This document shows, piece after piece, positions 1-15,377 of a stretch of 64,000 bases of DNA. Both the position numbers and the translations under genes were made by a program. Positions within the stretch are counted from its first letter, which is position 1. Every line of letters starts with the position of its first letter. The notes below the pieces were generated by a model that worked only from the letters and a program-made list of their open reading frames with translations, did not search any database and was not told where the DNA came from. Source of the DNA: Amoebidium appalachense (lineage: Eukaryota; Ichthyosporea); assembly GCA_963693365.1 (NCBI GenBank), contig CAVNZM010000006.1:434001-498000 (forward strand), in the 5' to 3' direction.

Positions 1-1192
1 GAATGCGGAACACAGTACGAAGTACGCATACACGATGAGAAGCATGGTGCAGGACACATGCAAAGGCAAACATTCAAGTATGCAGCATCAGCCATGCGCA
101 CAGTATGCGTCATAAGCAGAGCCCATCCTCAGGGAGGGCCCAAGTCATCAATTGCGTCTGAGTTTCGACCCCTTAGCCCGCGTATATACGACGCTCCAAC
201 TCAGACAGCAGCATCAACTGAACTTGGGTGGGTCAACCCGTCTTGATCAAAGACGAGCAGGGTTGCTTATGCAAGCAAGGTGAGCAAAACGGTGAAGATG
301 TATGTGCAAACTAATGCAGTGCAGCGACAAACGCGTATGTGCTTACAGATGCACGACACAGAGCAACCATGCCCGGTTGCATGGAAGTAAAGATGTCTCC
401 ACACAGTGGTCTGTCCTGAAAGGACACCTCTGAAAGAAGACAGGGGGGGTTTTGAATGCGGAACACAGTACGAAGTACGCATACACGATGAGAAGCATGG
501 TGCAGGACACATGCAAAGGCAAACATTCAAGTATGCAGCATCAGCCATGCGCACAGTATGCGTCATAAGCAGAGCCCATCCTCAGGGAGGGCCCAAGTCA
601 TCAATTGCGTCTGAGTTTCGACCCCTTAGCCCGCGTATATACGACGCTCCAACTCAGACAGCAGCATCAACTGAACTTGGGTGGGTCAACCCGTCTTGAT
701 CAAAGACGAGCAGGGTTGCTTATGCAAGCAAGGTGAGCAAAACGGTGAAGATGTATGTGCAAACTAATGCAGTGCAGCGACAAACGCGTATGTGCTTACA
801 GATGCACGACACAGAGCAACCATGCCCGGTTGCATGGAAGTAAAGATGTCTCCACACAGTGGTCTGTCCTGAAAGGACACCTCTGAAAGAAGACAGGGGG
901 GGTTTTGAATGCGGAACACAGTACGAAGTACGCATACACGATGAGAAGCATGGTGCAGGACACATGCAAAGGCAAACATTCAAGTATGCAGCATCAGCCA
1001 TGCGCACAGTATGCGTCATAAGCAGAGCCCATCCTCAGGGAGGGCCCAAGTCATCAATTGCGTCTGAGTTTCGACCCCTTAGCCCGCGTATATACGACGC
1101 TCCAACTCAGACAGCAGCATCAACTGAACTTGGGTGGGTCAACCCGTCTTGATCAAAGACGAGCAGGGTTGCTTATGCAAGCAAGGTGAGCG
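1..1192 (-). repeat. 453-bp tandem array, subfamily A of dispersed poly-C-associated element
   Basis: Units start at 1, 454 and 907, a period of 453 bp. The third unit is cut at about 1192 by a poly-G tract. The units look identical; the translated shadow frames of the copies match residue for residue. The array may continue to the left of the window. Strand is given for the C-rich strand, on which the element ends GCATTCAAAACCCC. Single diverged copies lie at 35.3 kb and 46.8 kb. Confidence 0.9.
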
Positions 1193-1312
1193 GGGGGGGG
1201 GGGGGGGGGGGGATATATATGCGGGGGAAGGATGCCTCCAGAAAGGAGGAGAGGCTATGTGTAAGGGAACAGACGATGCGGCAGGGAGCGGAAGGGGGGT
1301 AGGGGGGGGGGG

Positions 1313-1671
1313 TTTTGAATGCGTCAAAAAGTACGAAGTACACAAGAACAAACGGATAACACGATGCAGAATGCAAGCCATACATAAAGAGTATGCATAA
1401 TAAGCAGAGCCCATCCTCAGGGGGGGCCCACGTCATCCACAGTACCCGAGTTTCGACCTATTCCCCTCGTTAACGAAACCCAACTCAGATACTGTTTCAC
1501 TTGAACATGAGTAGGTCACCCGTCTTGATCAGAGACGAGCAGGGTTGCTTATGCAGGCAAGGGCAGTGGGAAAGGCCGGGGGTTAAAGTTGCAGCAGTAA
1601 GCAGAAGCAAGAAAAATATAGATAGGAACTCAGGAGACGGGGCTTCTAGGAAGCTCCCCCGTCGATACCTG
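1313..1671 (-). repeat. Dispersed element, subfamily B copy 1
   Basis: It shares blocks with subfamily A (GTACGAAGTAC, AAGCAGAGCCCATCCTCAG, GAGTTTCGACC, GACGAGCAGGGTTGC) separated by diverged spacers. It has poly-G on both sides in this orientation, about 1303-1312 on the left and a G-rich stretch from 1671. Near-identical sequence recurs at 38.0 and 46.0 kb. Confidence 0.85.
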
Positions 1672-1786
1672 GGGGGAGGGGAATTGAATTAGAAAGAAAA
1701 ACGAAAGGAGGAGAGATATAATTCTTAAGACACGAGTCGGGTGGAGGAGAGGAGGATGGAGAGGGGGATGGGGGGGGGGCACATAC

Positions 1787-3064
1787 GGTGGCCTCTGTGG
1801 CCTGCACAAACTGCTGGAAGACATTCCGCAGTGACTGCACCCGGCCCAGCCGTTCAGCCCTGCAAGGGGGGGAGGGGGGGGGGGAGGGGGGAGCGGGGAG
1901 GAGAGAAGGGCGTTGAGAGGGGGGGAGGGGGGAGGTTAGTGGGGGGGGGGGGGGGGGGGGGGTTACTGATGAATCTGCCCAGAAATAAGGGTCAACGAGA
2001 GGAAGGAACAGAGGACAAGAGGGATAATCTGGCTTTTGTGTTAGGGGCAGTTAAGCAGGAACGGGCCGATAGGGGAAAGTGATAATGGGCCAAGCAAAAA
2101 AAAAAAAAAATGCAATTTCATGAAAGTCGATAGCGGTATTGACACGGAGGGAATGGGCTGGGCCCTGGCGGGGGGAGGGGGGGGGGGGGGGGGGGGGGGA
2201 GGGGAAGGGGAAGGGGAGAAGGGGAGGGCGGGGGGAGGGGGGGAGGGGGGAGGGGGAGAGAGGAAGGGGAGAGTGGCGCAAAAGGAGGGGGGAAAGGTGC
2301 CAGGGGAGGGGGCAGGAGGGAGAAGTGAATGGCAAACAGTAGTATAATTGGAAAGCCAAAATGACTGAGATCTGAACCAGCAAGAGAAATGCAGAAGATT
2401 CAGGACGTCAGATATAGATTTATGTGAATGTAATAGTATGTGTAACTTGGTTTTTATTTTTTTTTAGCCTCTGTGCGCGTGTATTTAGGCTTCCGACCCC
2501 TGTGGTGTATACTTGTTGTGGATGCAGGGAAGGTGGGCTTCTACATGTTAGTAGAAGTGTGTGTTGGTGGATATGCGTGTGGGCGTGCGAATGTAGGTGT
2601 GTGTACATGCTGCGGCCACAATATGTGTGTACTTGGGAGGGTGGTTGCGTGAGTGTGAGTACGCTGGCCGTTCTATTTGCTCCCATCTTGAGGATGTGGG
2701 CCCACAGCAAGCACCATGCGTCAGTACAAGTCAGCACAGAGCAACTTTACGTGCGTTATGTTCTCGGTTGACCAAAACCGTGAGGCAGGGATGGAAACTA
2801 GAGAGATTTGGGGGCAAAATGTGGAGGGAACTGGAGGGGAGGGAGGGGAGGGAGGAGGTGAGGGCGGAGAAGGGAGGGAGAGAGAGAGAACTATGCGGAG
2901 CGGACATGAGCTCTACATGCGCTGGGAAAGAGCAGTAGCCAGGCACAAGCATGATTTATGAGCTTTGGGCCCAGCACGTACGTCCACTTGGCGTCCAGGC
3001 CCTTCTGGGTCACGGTGTTGAGGTCCTGGCTCTTTTTGCGCAAAAGACTGCGCACCCAACTCAT
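1787..3064 (-). CDS. 5' end of an unrecognised gene (two exons visible)
   Basis: Exon 1 (3064-2982) begins MSWVRSLLRKKSQDL and ends at a GTACGT donor in phase 2. Exon 2 (1859-1787) follows a TTGCAG acceptor, keeps the frame, and reads through LGRVQSLRNVFQQFVQATEAT-like sequence to a GTATGT donor in phase 0. Together they give about 52 residues: a basic N-terminus, then an amphipathic helix that looks like the start of a coiled-coil or BAR-like domain. I do not recognise the family, and the BAR idea is only a guess from helix pattern. No further exon is visible before the repeat array at 1-1671, so the rest lies off the window or the gene has been broken by the repeats. The matching phase and good splice sites make these two exons credible although neither is long. 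Confidence 0.55.
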
Positions 3065-3562
3065 CTTGCTGCTGGCGCCCTAGCACCCCATACCTCAGGC
3101 TGCAGCTACTCTCCGGAACCTTAACCTATCCATATAGTAGTTAACGTGGCAGTAGTTCATGCCTCTAATAATTCAATAGAGTTCTTACCTCTCTATAACT
3201 CTAAATCCTAAAACATGCACACTCCTCTTTTGTTCACGGAAACTGATAGCCGACGGGCAGACGGGAGCACTGTGTTTGCTCCGGGCCTCGGAGGGTTTGT
3301 TGCCCACATTCCCCGTAGACTCCAAAAGAATTTAACGGTTGCTCTACCGGAAATAGAACTGCGCTGTATTTGAACATATTTCCCCCTTAATTCTTCTACA
3401 TGTCTCTTAAAGATCACCTTTTTTTAGGGATTTATATAGTTTTATATGCTGTTGATCGAGCACGTATATATGATATATCGAACGGTTTTTTCAGACAATA
3501 AAAATCATATGCATTGTGTAAATATGGAGTGCAGGGAGAAACAAATTCCAGGAATGGCCCTA

Positions 3563-3639
3563 ATTGGCAACATTTTCAATATTCTGATTGGTGGTATTTA
3601 ATGGCTGAGCAAATCAGAATTTCAACATTTTCCTATTGG
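3563..3639 (-). promoter_or_regulatory. CCAAT-box cluster upstream of the 3064 gene
   Basis: Three ATTGG pentamers (CCAAT on the minus strand) at 3563-3567, 3587-3591 and 3635-3639 lie about 0.5 kb upstream of the minus-strand start at 3064, in a stretch free of simple repeats. Similar clusters occur upstream of two other gene starts. Binding by an NF-Y-type factor is inference. Confidence 0.35.
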
Positions 3640-7250
<3,611 letters not shown>

Positions 7251-7258
7251 GCACTCTA

Positions 7259-7363
7259 GACGTGGAAGGTACGGTGATGAAAAAAACCTCGCTCTGGGTC
7301 TTCGTTGCCAGGCCTGCAGAAAGTATTTGGACAACAAATATCAAGGAACCAGAAGAAAAGTAA
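7259..7363 (+). other. Orphan exon-like segment with a Cys pair
   Basis: The open segment runs between a possible acceptor (GTGGAAG) and a good donor (AAA|GTAAGG). It encodes roughly ALGLRCQACRKYLDNKYQG. The CxxC followed by KYLD loosely resembles a segment of DNMT1-type methyltransferases, but this rests on a few residues and no companion exon is seen. It could be a stray exon, a pseudogene piece or chance. Confidence 0.2.
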
Positions 7364-7761
7364 GGTGACATATTGCTCTTTGAACCCTGGAAAAGGAGAG
7401 AGGGGGGGGGGGGGGGGAGAAAGGAAGGCTCGGTGTGCCGGTACTGGAACACCAATGGCAGATGCGGGATGTAAAGAACAAGAAACTTCATGCATTCATT
7501 ATTTTTTAAAAAAGGGAGGCACGGACGAACCAACGCCCGTGTCTACAACATACCATGTCTAGGATTTAAAACTCGTGGCTAAAACAGGCAACGGCGCCTA
7601 CATAAGGCCCACACTGCTTTTATAACTCATATCACAGGTCCTGTACACCGGCCTCTCTCAGTATACTTTCAAACTCAGTATACTTTCAAACTTTCAAAAA
7701 GGCACCACTCAGCATACGTGCCCAAAAAAACCATTCAAAAACAAACACTCAAATACAAACC

Positions 7762-9315
7762 TCACACTTCCACTTTCCCCTCCCACCCTACAGTGCCAAA
7801 AACATCCGGCATATTTCGTTGCCGTGCCACATGGACAGCGTGCTCGACCAGCCTGGAACCTTCCAGCGAAACCGGTGCTTCCCTCTTCATCTGCTTGACT
7901 ATGGCCTCCCTTGGCACGTGTGGGGCCGCACTGTCCAAAATATCACCGAGCACTACCTCAGCCGCCGCCACTGCCGATATGCCCTTGACTATGACCAGCT
8001 TGGCATAGCCTTCGAGCGGGAACTCCGCCTCCCCACTCCTCCTCTCTGCGTCACTGCCAGCAATAAGCTGCACCCCCCACAGGGGTATATTTGCGCTCTG
8101 TGCCTTTGCAAGGTCGGGGCAGATCTTTGCTGCGTGCCGTGCAGACGCCAATGACCGTGTCTCGAGGGTGACCGGGTCGAAACCATTGTCGACTATTGGC
8201 TGCAGGTCAGCAGGGAAGGCTGCCACCGGGTCACACTTTGCCAGGCCCCCAGGAAACAGGGTTGCATCCGGGGTCATAGCGTGCAGCTGGTAGTAGCCCC
8301 CGCCATAGGGTGTCACCTGTACCATGCCGTTGGGGCTGCCCCGAGTGCCCAGAAGTGCAAGCTCGGGCATGTTGGGCTCGGCCGTGTACAGTTCTGGTCC
8401 GTTCCGCATATCGACGACATATGAAGACTTGAGTTCGGCAAGGGAAGGCACTGCTGGGCACCCTGGCACTAATGCATCAAAGGCAGGGGAGTTGCCCCCC
8501 GTGGCATTTACCAGGTAATCAAAGGTGAAGTGCAGTGGGCCATGAACCCCACTGGTGGTGACGGCATACTGCCCCGCGGGGGTGCGCACCACAGACCCCA
8601 CACTGGTCTCCTTCAACACGGTCAAACCCCGAGGTCCCCTCTCTACCGCCCGGTCTGCGAGTGCAAGCTCGAGTGCAGCACCCACCCTGACCATGGCCAC
8701 ACCGGGCTCGTTGACGCACACCACGGGGTACTGAATAGTGTCCAAGTCGGTCATACGTGCAAACGTGGCCACATAGTCGTCGTGCCCGGCCATACTGCTG
8801 TCCACAGCTGGCCGGCTGCGTAATGCTTCGAGCTCGGCCCGACTATATGCTTTGTAATAGTCTGAAGAATTGCCCAAAACAGGCGACATGCCCTCACCCA
8901 CTAGTCTCTCGTACTCCTCCTTGGCAACCTCACATCTTCGAACGACGATGTTCGGGTCGTCAGTGCACTCTCGTCTCAACCCTACAACCGTGGGTCGCTT
9001 GGCCAAACACTGGGGAAACCAAGAGGCGAACCTCAGCGAGTGGTATAGCAGTGAACGTGCCTCAGACTCAGGAATATTGAGAGCATACAGGAGCCCGCCG
9101 GCATGCAAGTGGCAGAAGGGTGTGTTAGACACCAGCAGTTTGTTCTTTTCGATGAGTGTGACAGAAACCCCATCTACCCGTGACAAGTATTCTGCTAGTG
9201 TTGAGCCCGCCACACCCCCACCCACAATACCTACACGAAAGGGTCTAGTCACAAGTGGCCGATCCATACCGACATCCTCTGCTTGAGGGATGGGTAAACT
9301 ATAGCAAGGAGGCAT
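7762..9315 (-). CDS. FAD-dependent oxidoreductase, single exon
   Basis: 517 residues, uninterrupted. A Rossmann dinucleotide-binding motif lies at residues 28-40 (VGIVGGGVAG, Gly32/34/37), followed by an acidic residue at the end of beta-2 (LIEK), as expected for FAD binding. A second conserved-looking element, YLVNATGG, lies in the middle and matches the ATG motif of flavin monooxygenase and DAO-type folds. No signal peptide or membrane segment is seen. Met17 is an alternative start just before the Rossmann strand. The substrate cannot be told from sequence; the layout fits uncharacterised FAD-dependent oxidoreductases more than a named enzyme. The gene lacks introns while most neighbours have one every 100-200 coding bases, which suggests horizontal acquisition or a retrocopy. 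I see no AATAAA in the first 300 bases downstream. Confidence 0.85.
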   Translation of the reverse strand: MPPCYSLPIPQAEDVGMDRPLVTRPFRVGIVGGGVAGSTLAEYLSRVDGVSVTLIEKNKLLVSNTPFCHLHAGGLLYALNIPESEARSLLYHSLRFASWFPQCLAKRPTVVGLRRECTDDPNIVVRRCEVAKEEYERLVGEGMSPVLGNSSDYYKAYSRAELEALRSRPAVDSSMAGHDDYVATFARMTDLDTIQYPVVCVNEPGVAMVRVGAALELALADRAVERGPRGLTVLKETSVGSVVRTPAGQYAVTTSGVHGPLHFTFDYLVNATGGNSPAFDALVPGCPAVPSLAELKSSYVVDMRNGPELYTAEPNMPELALLGTRGSPNGMVQVTPYGGGYYQLHAMTPDATLFPGGLAKCDPVAAFPADLQPIVDNGFDPVTLETRSLASARHAAKICPDLAKAQSANIPLWGVQLIAGSDAERRSGEAEFPLEGYAKLVIVKGISAVAAAEVVLGDILDSAAPHVPREAIVKQMKREAPVSLEGSRLVEHAVHVARQRNMPDVFGTVGWEGKVEV

Positions 9316-9510
9316 TCTCTATAAAAAAAAAAGGGAAAAGAGAATACGAAAAAAGTTGAAGAGTTGAGGTGAAATCTACACACACAGAGAGGTCGTGAAG
9401 AGTCGTGTGTGCACATGTGTCAATTCGACTTGGCAACTGAAGAACACGGCCTGTCCTCTTATAGTTCCCAGACTGCTCACACTGCGGCATTGTGCATGCA
9501 TGATGTCTGA

Positions 9511-9825
9511 CCAATCGTTACGCTTGTAGATTGATGGCGCGAGCGCCGCGCGACCCGGATGGGAGTTCCCAGCTTGGCAAGTTCCTGAAGTCAAATGTTT
9601 TATTTTTAGAGGCATTACTTAGATTTTTGGCTTATGAAGTTTATATTAACAACAATTATTGTGCTACTTAAGACCATTTACGTTTTTTTCCCCCGGCTAC
9701 TCCGCGGTATAATGATCGAATAATGAACCTCTGTCACCATAGCACGAGCATTTGATTGGCTACGACCAATCCACCCTAAATAACACTTGTAGGACAACAA
9801 TCTGGAAGATCCTAAAGCAGCCAAT
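9511..9825 (-). promoter_or_regulatory. CCAAT-box cluster upstream of the FAD oxidoreductase
   Basis: CCAAT or ATTGG pentamers at 9511-9515, 9755-9759, 9766-9770 and 9821-9825, about 200-510 bp upstream of the start at 9315. The region is AT-richer than the surroundings and free of simple repeats. Confidence 0.35.
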
Positions 9826-10988
9826 CAGTGCACGGGGAGAAAGCGAAAGGGTACAGGGTTAGAAATAGTGTGGTACTATGCAGTCGACCCCGGGCTTGAG
9901 AAAAATTTGAACACATGAAGCTTTGATGTAGAACTATGTAGCCAGCCAGAAAGGGCCCGAAAGCTTTACTTAAATATGATCTTTAGATTAAACAGAAGAG
10001 CGCACACTTGTACTTACAGAAAATGCTTTGTGTGCCTAACCCATGTCCCAGCAGTGCAAGCACTATTGGATTCCCGGACTCCAAAATCTTAGCACATATC
10101 CAACATTTCCCATGTGCCCAAATTCGTGTACATGTGCCGGCTGTAACCGGCAGCAGAAGTTGTTTGCTCATCGAAATACACGCTAAATTAAGAAAAATAT
10201 ACAATGACTTAGCCCGTGAGTGCCAAGAAATGCAGGGCCGAAGATACCAGAACGATTGTATATGAGGCCCCAGTTTTGAAATATTGAAAAGATAGTCCCA
10301 AATTTAATTACGCATTCCCACTCAGAAAAGTCGACACATTTTGTTTTCGAGCCCTTTTAGTACAGTGCGGCTGGCGAATGAGCATGCAAGGAAGTTGCAT
10401 GAGCCTGTAAATATTTCCTGAAACCCGGCGGTACATCAAGTGCAAATCTCCCTTTGGGGATGTTCAAACAGTTTGTTTTTGTTTCATTGCATGGGTATTT
10501 ACCACCACCAGTAGCCTTTAATGCATCAGGGGTTTTTTAGTTAAGCTTTAAGGTTTCATACATCCTGAACTCGCTTGTTGATTTTTTACAGTTTTACAGT
10601 TGAAAATCCACGGACAATCGGACGGTGACCAAAGCGTGACACCTGGCATTTTGGAGCCCTTGGATCGCCCGGCTCCGCGGGATCGCCGCTCAGTTTCGAA
10701 CTTCCCCCCCAGTTGATGACGTCACCATGCCACTTTCTGCCATTTGTTTGTTTACATTTTGTTGTCATCCGCAGCATGCAAGGCGCATGCACACGATGAC
10801 CGCATGGTCTTTGCCCTGTCATGCTGTCGGCCCATGTTATTGACAGGGAAATTATAGTAGCTAATTTTTTAGAGGGCTTCCTTCGCTAAGGCATGCGCAG
10901 TAAGGTCCATATGTGATCCATGGCCGGCAGAATGCCAAATTCTGCAGGTCCGCCTCAGTGATGTACAAGGCGCCCCGGGCATTCCGTC

Positions 10989-11033
<45 letters not shown>

Positions 11034-11304
11034 TGACCCCCCCCCCCCCCCGGGCACCGGAGAGGGCGACCCCAATTGCAATGGGAGCAGCTCCCGTCCC
11101 CCCCCCCCCCCCCTCCCCCCTCCTTCTCCCCCCCCTTGCCCGGGCCCTCCCCCCCCCCCCCCCCCCCTGCAGCTGCCCCTCTCCCCCACCCCACCCCCAC
11201 CTCCTCCCTCCTCTTCGTGTACGCAGTGCACCCGCCCTCCCCCTCCCCCCGCCGGCCCTGCCCAGCCCCCCATATCTTGCACATCCGGAAGAGAGAGAGA
11301 GACG

Positions 11305-11388
<84 letters not shown>

Positions 11389-12670
11389 TGTGTGTGTGTG
11401 TGCGTGTGAGCGAGAGGGAGAGAGGGAGAGAGAGGGACTCTCGAGGAATGTGTGTGTGAGTGTGTGTGTGTGGGGGGGGGGGGGGGAGGGGGGTTGTAGG
11501 GGAGGGGATGGGGGGGAAGACAAAGGGAGCCTTGCAGGGAAAAAGAGGCGGCAGGCAAACATTTATGTATCTGTGTGTGCCTAGGGGTGTGTGTGAACGT
11601 CGTGTGTGTTTTGTAATCAGTGACTATGAAACCGTAGAGTCTAGTAAATCATTAATGATAATAAGGTAGTGACTCTTAAAATGAAAAATTCAAAAAGAAA
11701 ATCCATTAATTACTTCACTTTCACTTCGATCTCTTAGCTGTCACGTCAATTTTTCTTCTCGATTCTTCACCATGGCAGGTATATAAAGGCTTTCGTTTCT
11801 TCTTTTTGTGGTGGGAGGGAGTCCCACTCAGGGGAACGTGACTGCAGCATGTGTGTGGTGTGGCCTGGTGTATTCCTACTGCTGTGAGAGTGTGGGGGCA
11901 GCTCCCTTTCGCGGAGTTTCTCGCTTGAGAAGTGGTTTCTTCAACGCCTGGTGGTCCACTGCAACCTATGGTAACTTCTACACGCTGTCTACGCTTCTAT
12001 GCGACCTATTGGCGGTGGGCTGCTGCAACTTCTTCAGCTACTTCTGCGCTGCGTGAGTGGAGGGGCGGCTACTTGGTCGTCGGGGAGCTTTCCAAGTGAC
12101 TGCCAGTCCTTAGCCTCTAGTCGTATGGCAATGACCGGGTTTGCTTGCATGCATTCTGTAATTGTGTTTTTCTGTGTCCTGCCACAACTAGGCCACCTTA
12201 TCAGAGAGCTAGATGCAGTTTCTCCGGGTTATCTAGGGGCCGGGCCCGTTGGGATTGTTTTTTAGCTCAGATTTGGTCTGCATTGCTCTTTTAGAGGCTG
12301 ACTTGCTTGCTGTGCCTCGGTAGGTTTTGAGGGGGGCCTGTTGGGAAGCAGCAGTAATGATGTCTTCTTGCGGAGTGTGGTCTGGTCAACATCGATGCAT
12401 ATGACTAATTGGAGCAAACTAGTTTCACGCATACACGTACACTCAAGGTTTTGCCCGCTGGTGTCCTTTGTCACTTGTCGCTTTATTTTTATTTCGTAGC
12501 TTTGGCTTTTTCAGTTCTATTGGTGGTTATGTAGCCTGTGGCTCACGTTGCCTTCATCAACGGAGCAATAAAACCGAGTCAAAAGAAAAAATAATTACTT
12601 AGTCTAGCTATCATCAAACCCCCCCCTCTCCCCCTTCCCTTTCAGCCTCCCCATCCCTTCCCCCCCCGGA

Positions 12671-12703
<33 letters not shown>

Positions 12704-13043
12704 TGTCCCCACCACCACCACCACACACCCACCCAACCATTCATCATATCGGAAAACAAATAAAGAAGTACACAGAGTGAGTTTTATGGTCTGGGATCGT
12801 TTGCAAAGTTCTCAGACTTCTTCAGTTCAAGAAAAAAAAGCCTGTGCCGGTTGTTCCCAGTAGCTGAGCATTTAGCTGAGCCAGAGCGCTGAACGGCCTG
12901 CCAGGAAAGATGGACTCAAAATCAGAAGAAAACGCCTTGGCCTAGTGATGCTAGTGATGCCGCCGCCATCAAATCTGTGGTGTGTGTGTGTGTAAGTTGT
13001 ATTTGTGTGTGTGTGTGTGTGTGTGCATGACGTGTGTGTTACT

Positions 13044-13100
<57 letters not shown>

Positions 13101-13234
13101 TGCGCGCGCGTTTTGTGTGTGTGTGTGTGTGTGTGTGCGTGCATGCACGTGTGTGTTACAGTGTGTGTGGATGTGTGTGTGTGTGTGTGGATGTGTGTGT
13201 GTGTGCGTTTGTGTGCGTGCGTGTGTGTGTGCAT

Positions 13235-13277
<43 letters not shown>

Positions 13278-13430
13278 GGTGTGTGTGTGTGTGTCTGTGT
13301 GTGTGTCTGTGTCCGTGTTTGTGCCTATGTGTTCATGGTGTGCGTGGGCATGTAACACTGCGTGTGCACTAGGTTACGTATGCGCTGCTCACACGTACTG
13401 ACGGTGTGCACGCGCTGCGATGAACTTTAC
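9826..13430. other. Intergenic spacer without a supported protein gene
   Basis: 9.83-10.98 kb is ordinary sequence with no convincing exon. 10.99-11.57 kb is low complexity: poly-C at 10991-11050, C-rich to 11275, (GA)n at 11284-11386, then (GT)n and poly-G. 11.78-12.57 kb has a TATA-like box and a poly(A) signal. 12.67-12.70 kb is poly-C. 12.98-13.33 kb is an interrupted (GT)n array. Confidence 0.6.
11783..12572 (+). other. Candidate orphan transcription unit
   Basis: A TATATAAA box at about 11780-11787 is followed by 780 bp of repeat-free, medium-GC sequence ending in AATAAA at 12567-12572. The longest ATG frame is only 46 codons (12125-12265) and looks non-coding. It could be a non-coding RNA, a short-protein gene, or coincidence. 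Confidence 0.2.
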
Positions 13431-13568
13431 GTTCGCTGCAGACGGTTTTTCCTTACACTCTCGCGACCGCGTGCATGCTTTCTGTCGCGGCGCCTCGACG
13501 GTTCGATAGAGTCCAGTGTTCGCTGAATGTGTAAGGAAAAATAAGGAGCCATCTCAGTAGGTGGCAGT

Positions 13569-14477
13569 ATGCGCTGCCCAGGTCCGAAATACACTCCAGG
13601 CCCACTCAACATCGAATACGACACACACAGCGGGCTAGCGATGGGGGCTTGTTGATCACCGAGGGGAACAATATAAGCAGAGAGGGTCAGGGCTATCCAA
13701 ATACCCCCGGGTTGTATACAGAAGATCAGGTGGAGGGGTGGACGGGAGTGGTGGATGCGGTGCACAGCAAGGAGGCTGTGATTGTGGCGCAGTTGTGGCA
13801 CGTGGGTAGGGTCACGTTCAGAACATACGACAGGGGGGGGGTGCAACTTGGTGGCACCCTCGGCGATAAGGTGCGTGTGTGGGTTTGTGGGTGTGTGGGT
13901 GTCTGCGCCCGTGTGTGTGCGCGCAGGTACGTGTGCTCGGCATGTCCATGCGTGAATCCATGCTTTTATGTGTGCGAGTGTGTGTGCATGCATACGTGCG
14001 TGTGTGGATGTGTGTAGTTGCAGTTGTGTGCTAATTGCCAACCCGAGGCCCAATCGTAGCTCCCACAGGTACTTGCACCTCATGGTTGCCAGAACACCTC
14101 ACAGTTCACACGTAGCCCCACTGATACCAGAGTATGGAAGCTTCCACAGATTGAAACTGCACGCTGTTACGTGCCCGCCCATGTGCAAGTACACGCGGTC
14201 ACTGGTTTTACACATGGCACGTGCCTTGGGTTGTGGAAGTAGTGTCCCAGGTGGCCTAGCTAGGGAACACGCGGCCTGCGAGATCTCACTCAGTCTCTTG
14301 ACAGAAAATGCACCCACGTGCACGCTAGACCTTCCCTTTGGCTTTCACTTATTCCCACCCCTTATCTAACATTCTGACTCCGATCAACCATATCCTCTCC
14401 CCTCCCCCCTCCCCCCTCCTTCAGGTCGTAAGCCTTCCACGCCGTTTCCCACAAAACATAGCAACCTCAAGCATGCG

Positions 14478-14536
<59 letters not shown>

Positions 14537-14672
14537 CCCCGCCCCCGCCTCCCCTTTTTCCCCACTGCCTACGTAGCATATGCACACGCTCACCCCCTCC
14601 CAAATACCTTCCACCCGTTTGGTTTTATTTCCTCTTCCTGCTGTAACGGGTCCAACTTTTCACCCAGTCCCT

Positions 14673-14705
<33 letters not shown>

Positions 14706-15039
14706 AAAAAAATAAAAAATAAAAAAGCCCACCTGCCAGCCTTCCTCACAGAAATGACTCACCGCATAAGCCTTTTTAAGTGGACACACACACACATGGT
14801 GCGAACACACAGACACATGCACATGCGCCTGCACAAAAGTGCACACACAAGAACAATACACACAACTACATGCACACAGAGCACTACCCACCCACCCTCA
14901 CACCCCTCCATACCCACACCCACACACTTACTCGGTCATGCCCTGTTGGGGCCATTTCCATGATCCAAATACCCACATCAATTCCTTCTTCACATCAAGT
15001 GCCTCCCCTCCCCCTACCCCCCTCCCCCCCCCCCCCCCC

Positions 15040-15070
<31 letters not shown>

Positions 15071-15344
15071 GTCCGTTCTCTGCCCACCGTCAACCCACCA
15101 TTACATCTCTCACACCCAACCATGTGCATGCGCAGGTCTGGGCGCTACAACGAGGGGCCCGTTCCACGTGCCCTTTCGACCGAGGAGGTGAGCAGGGTGG
15201 TGGGGGACTATGCAAGTGCTGCACGGTTGGCCATGCATGCAGGGTTTGATGGGGCGGAGGTGCATGCAGCAAACGGATATCTCATCGACCAGTTCCTGCA
15301 CGATGCCACAAACACACGGACAGACAGGCACGTTCTTCTCCCTT

Positions 15345-15377
<33 letters not shown>

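Noticed and set aside
58-1414. Small proteins encoded by the A and B repeats
   Set aside because: The frames are short, change between copies and lie on both strands; conservation follows blocks and stems, not codons.
12125-12265. 46-codon ATG frame in the orphan unit
   Set aside because: No homology or domain pattern is recognisable and its composition looks non-coding.
13427-14083. 218-codon minus-strand frame
   Set aside because: It is the antisense shadow of the old yellow enzyme exon, which matches its family on the plus strand.
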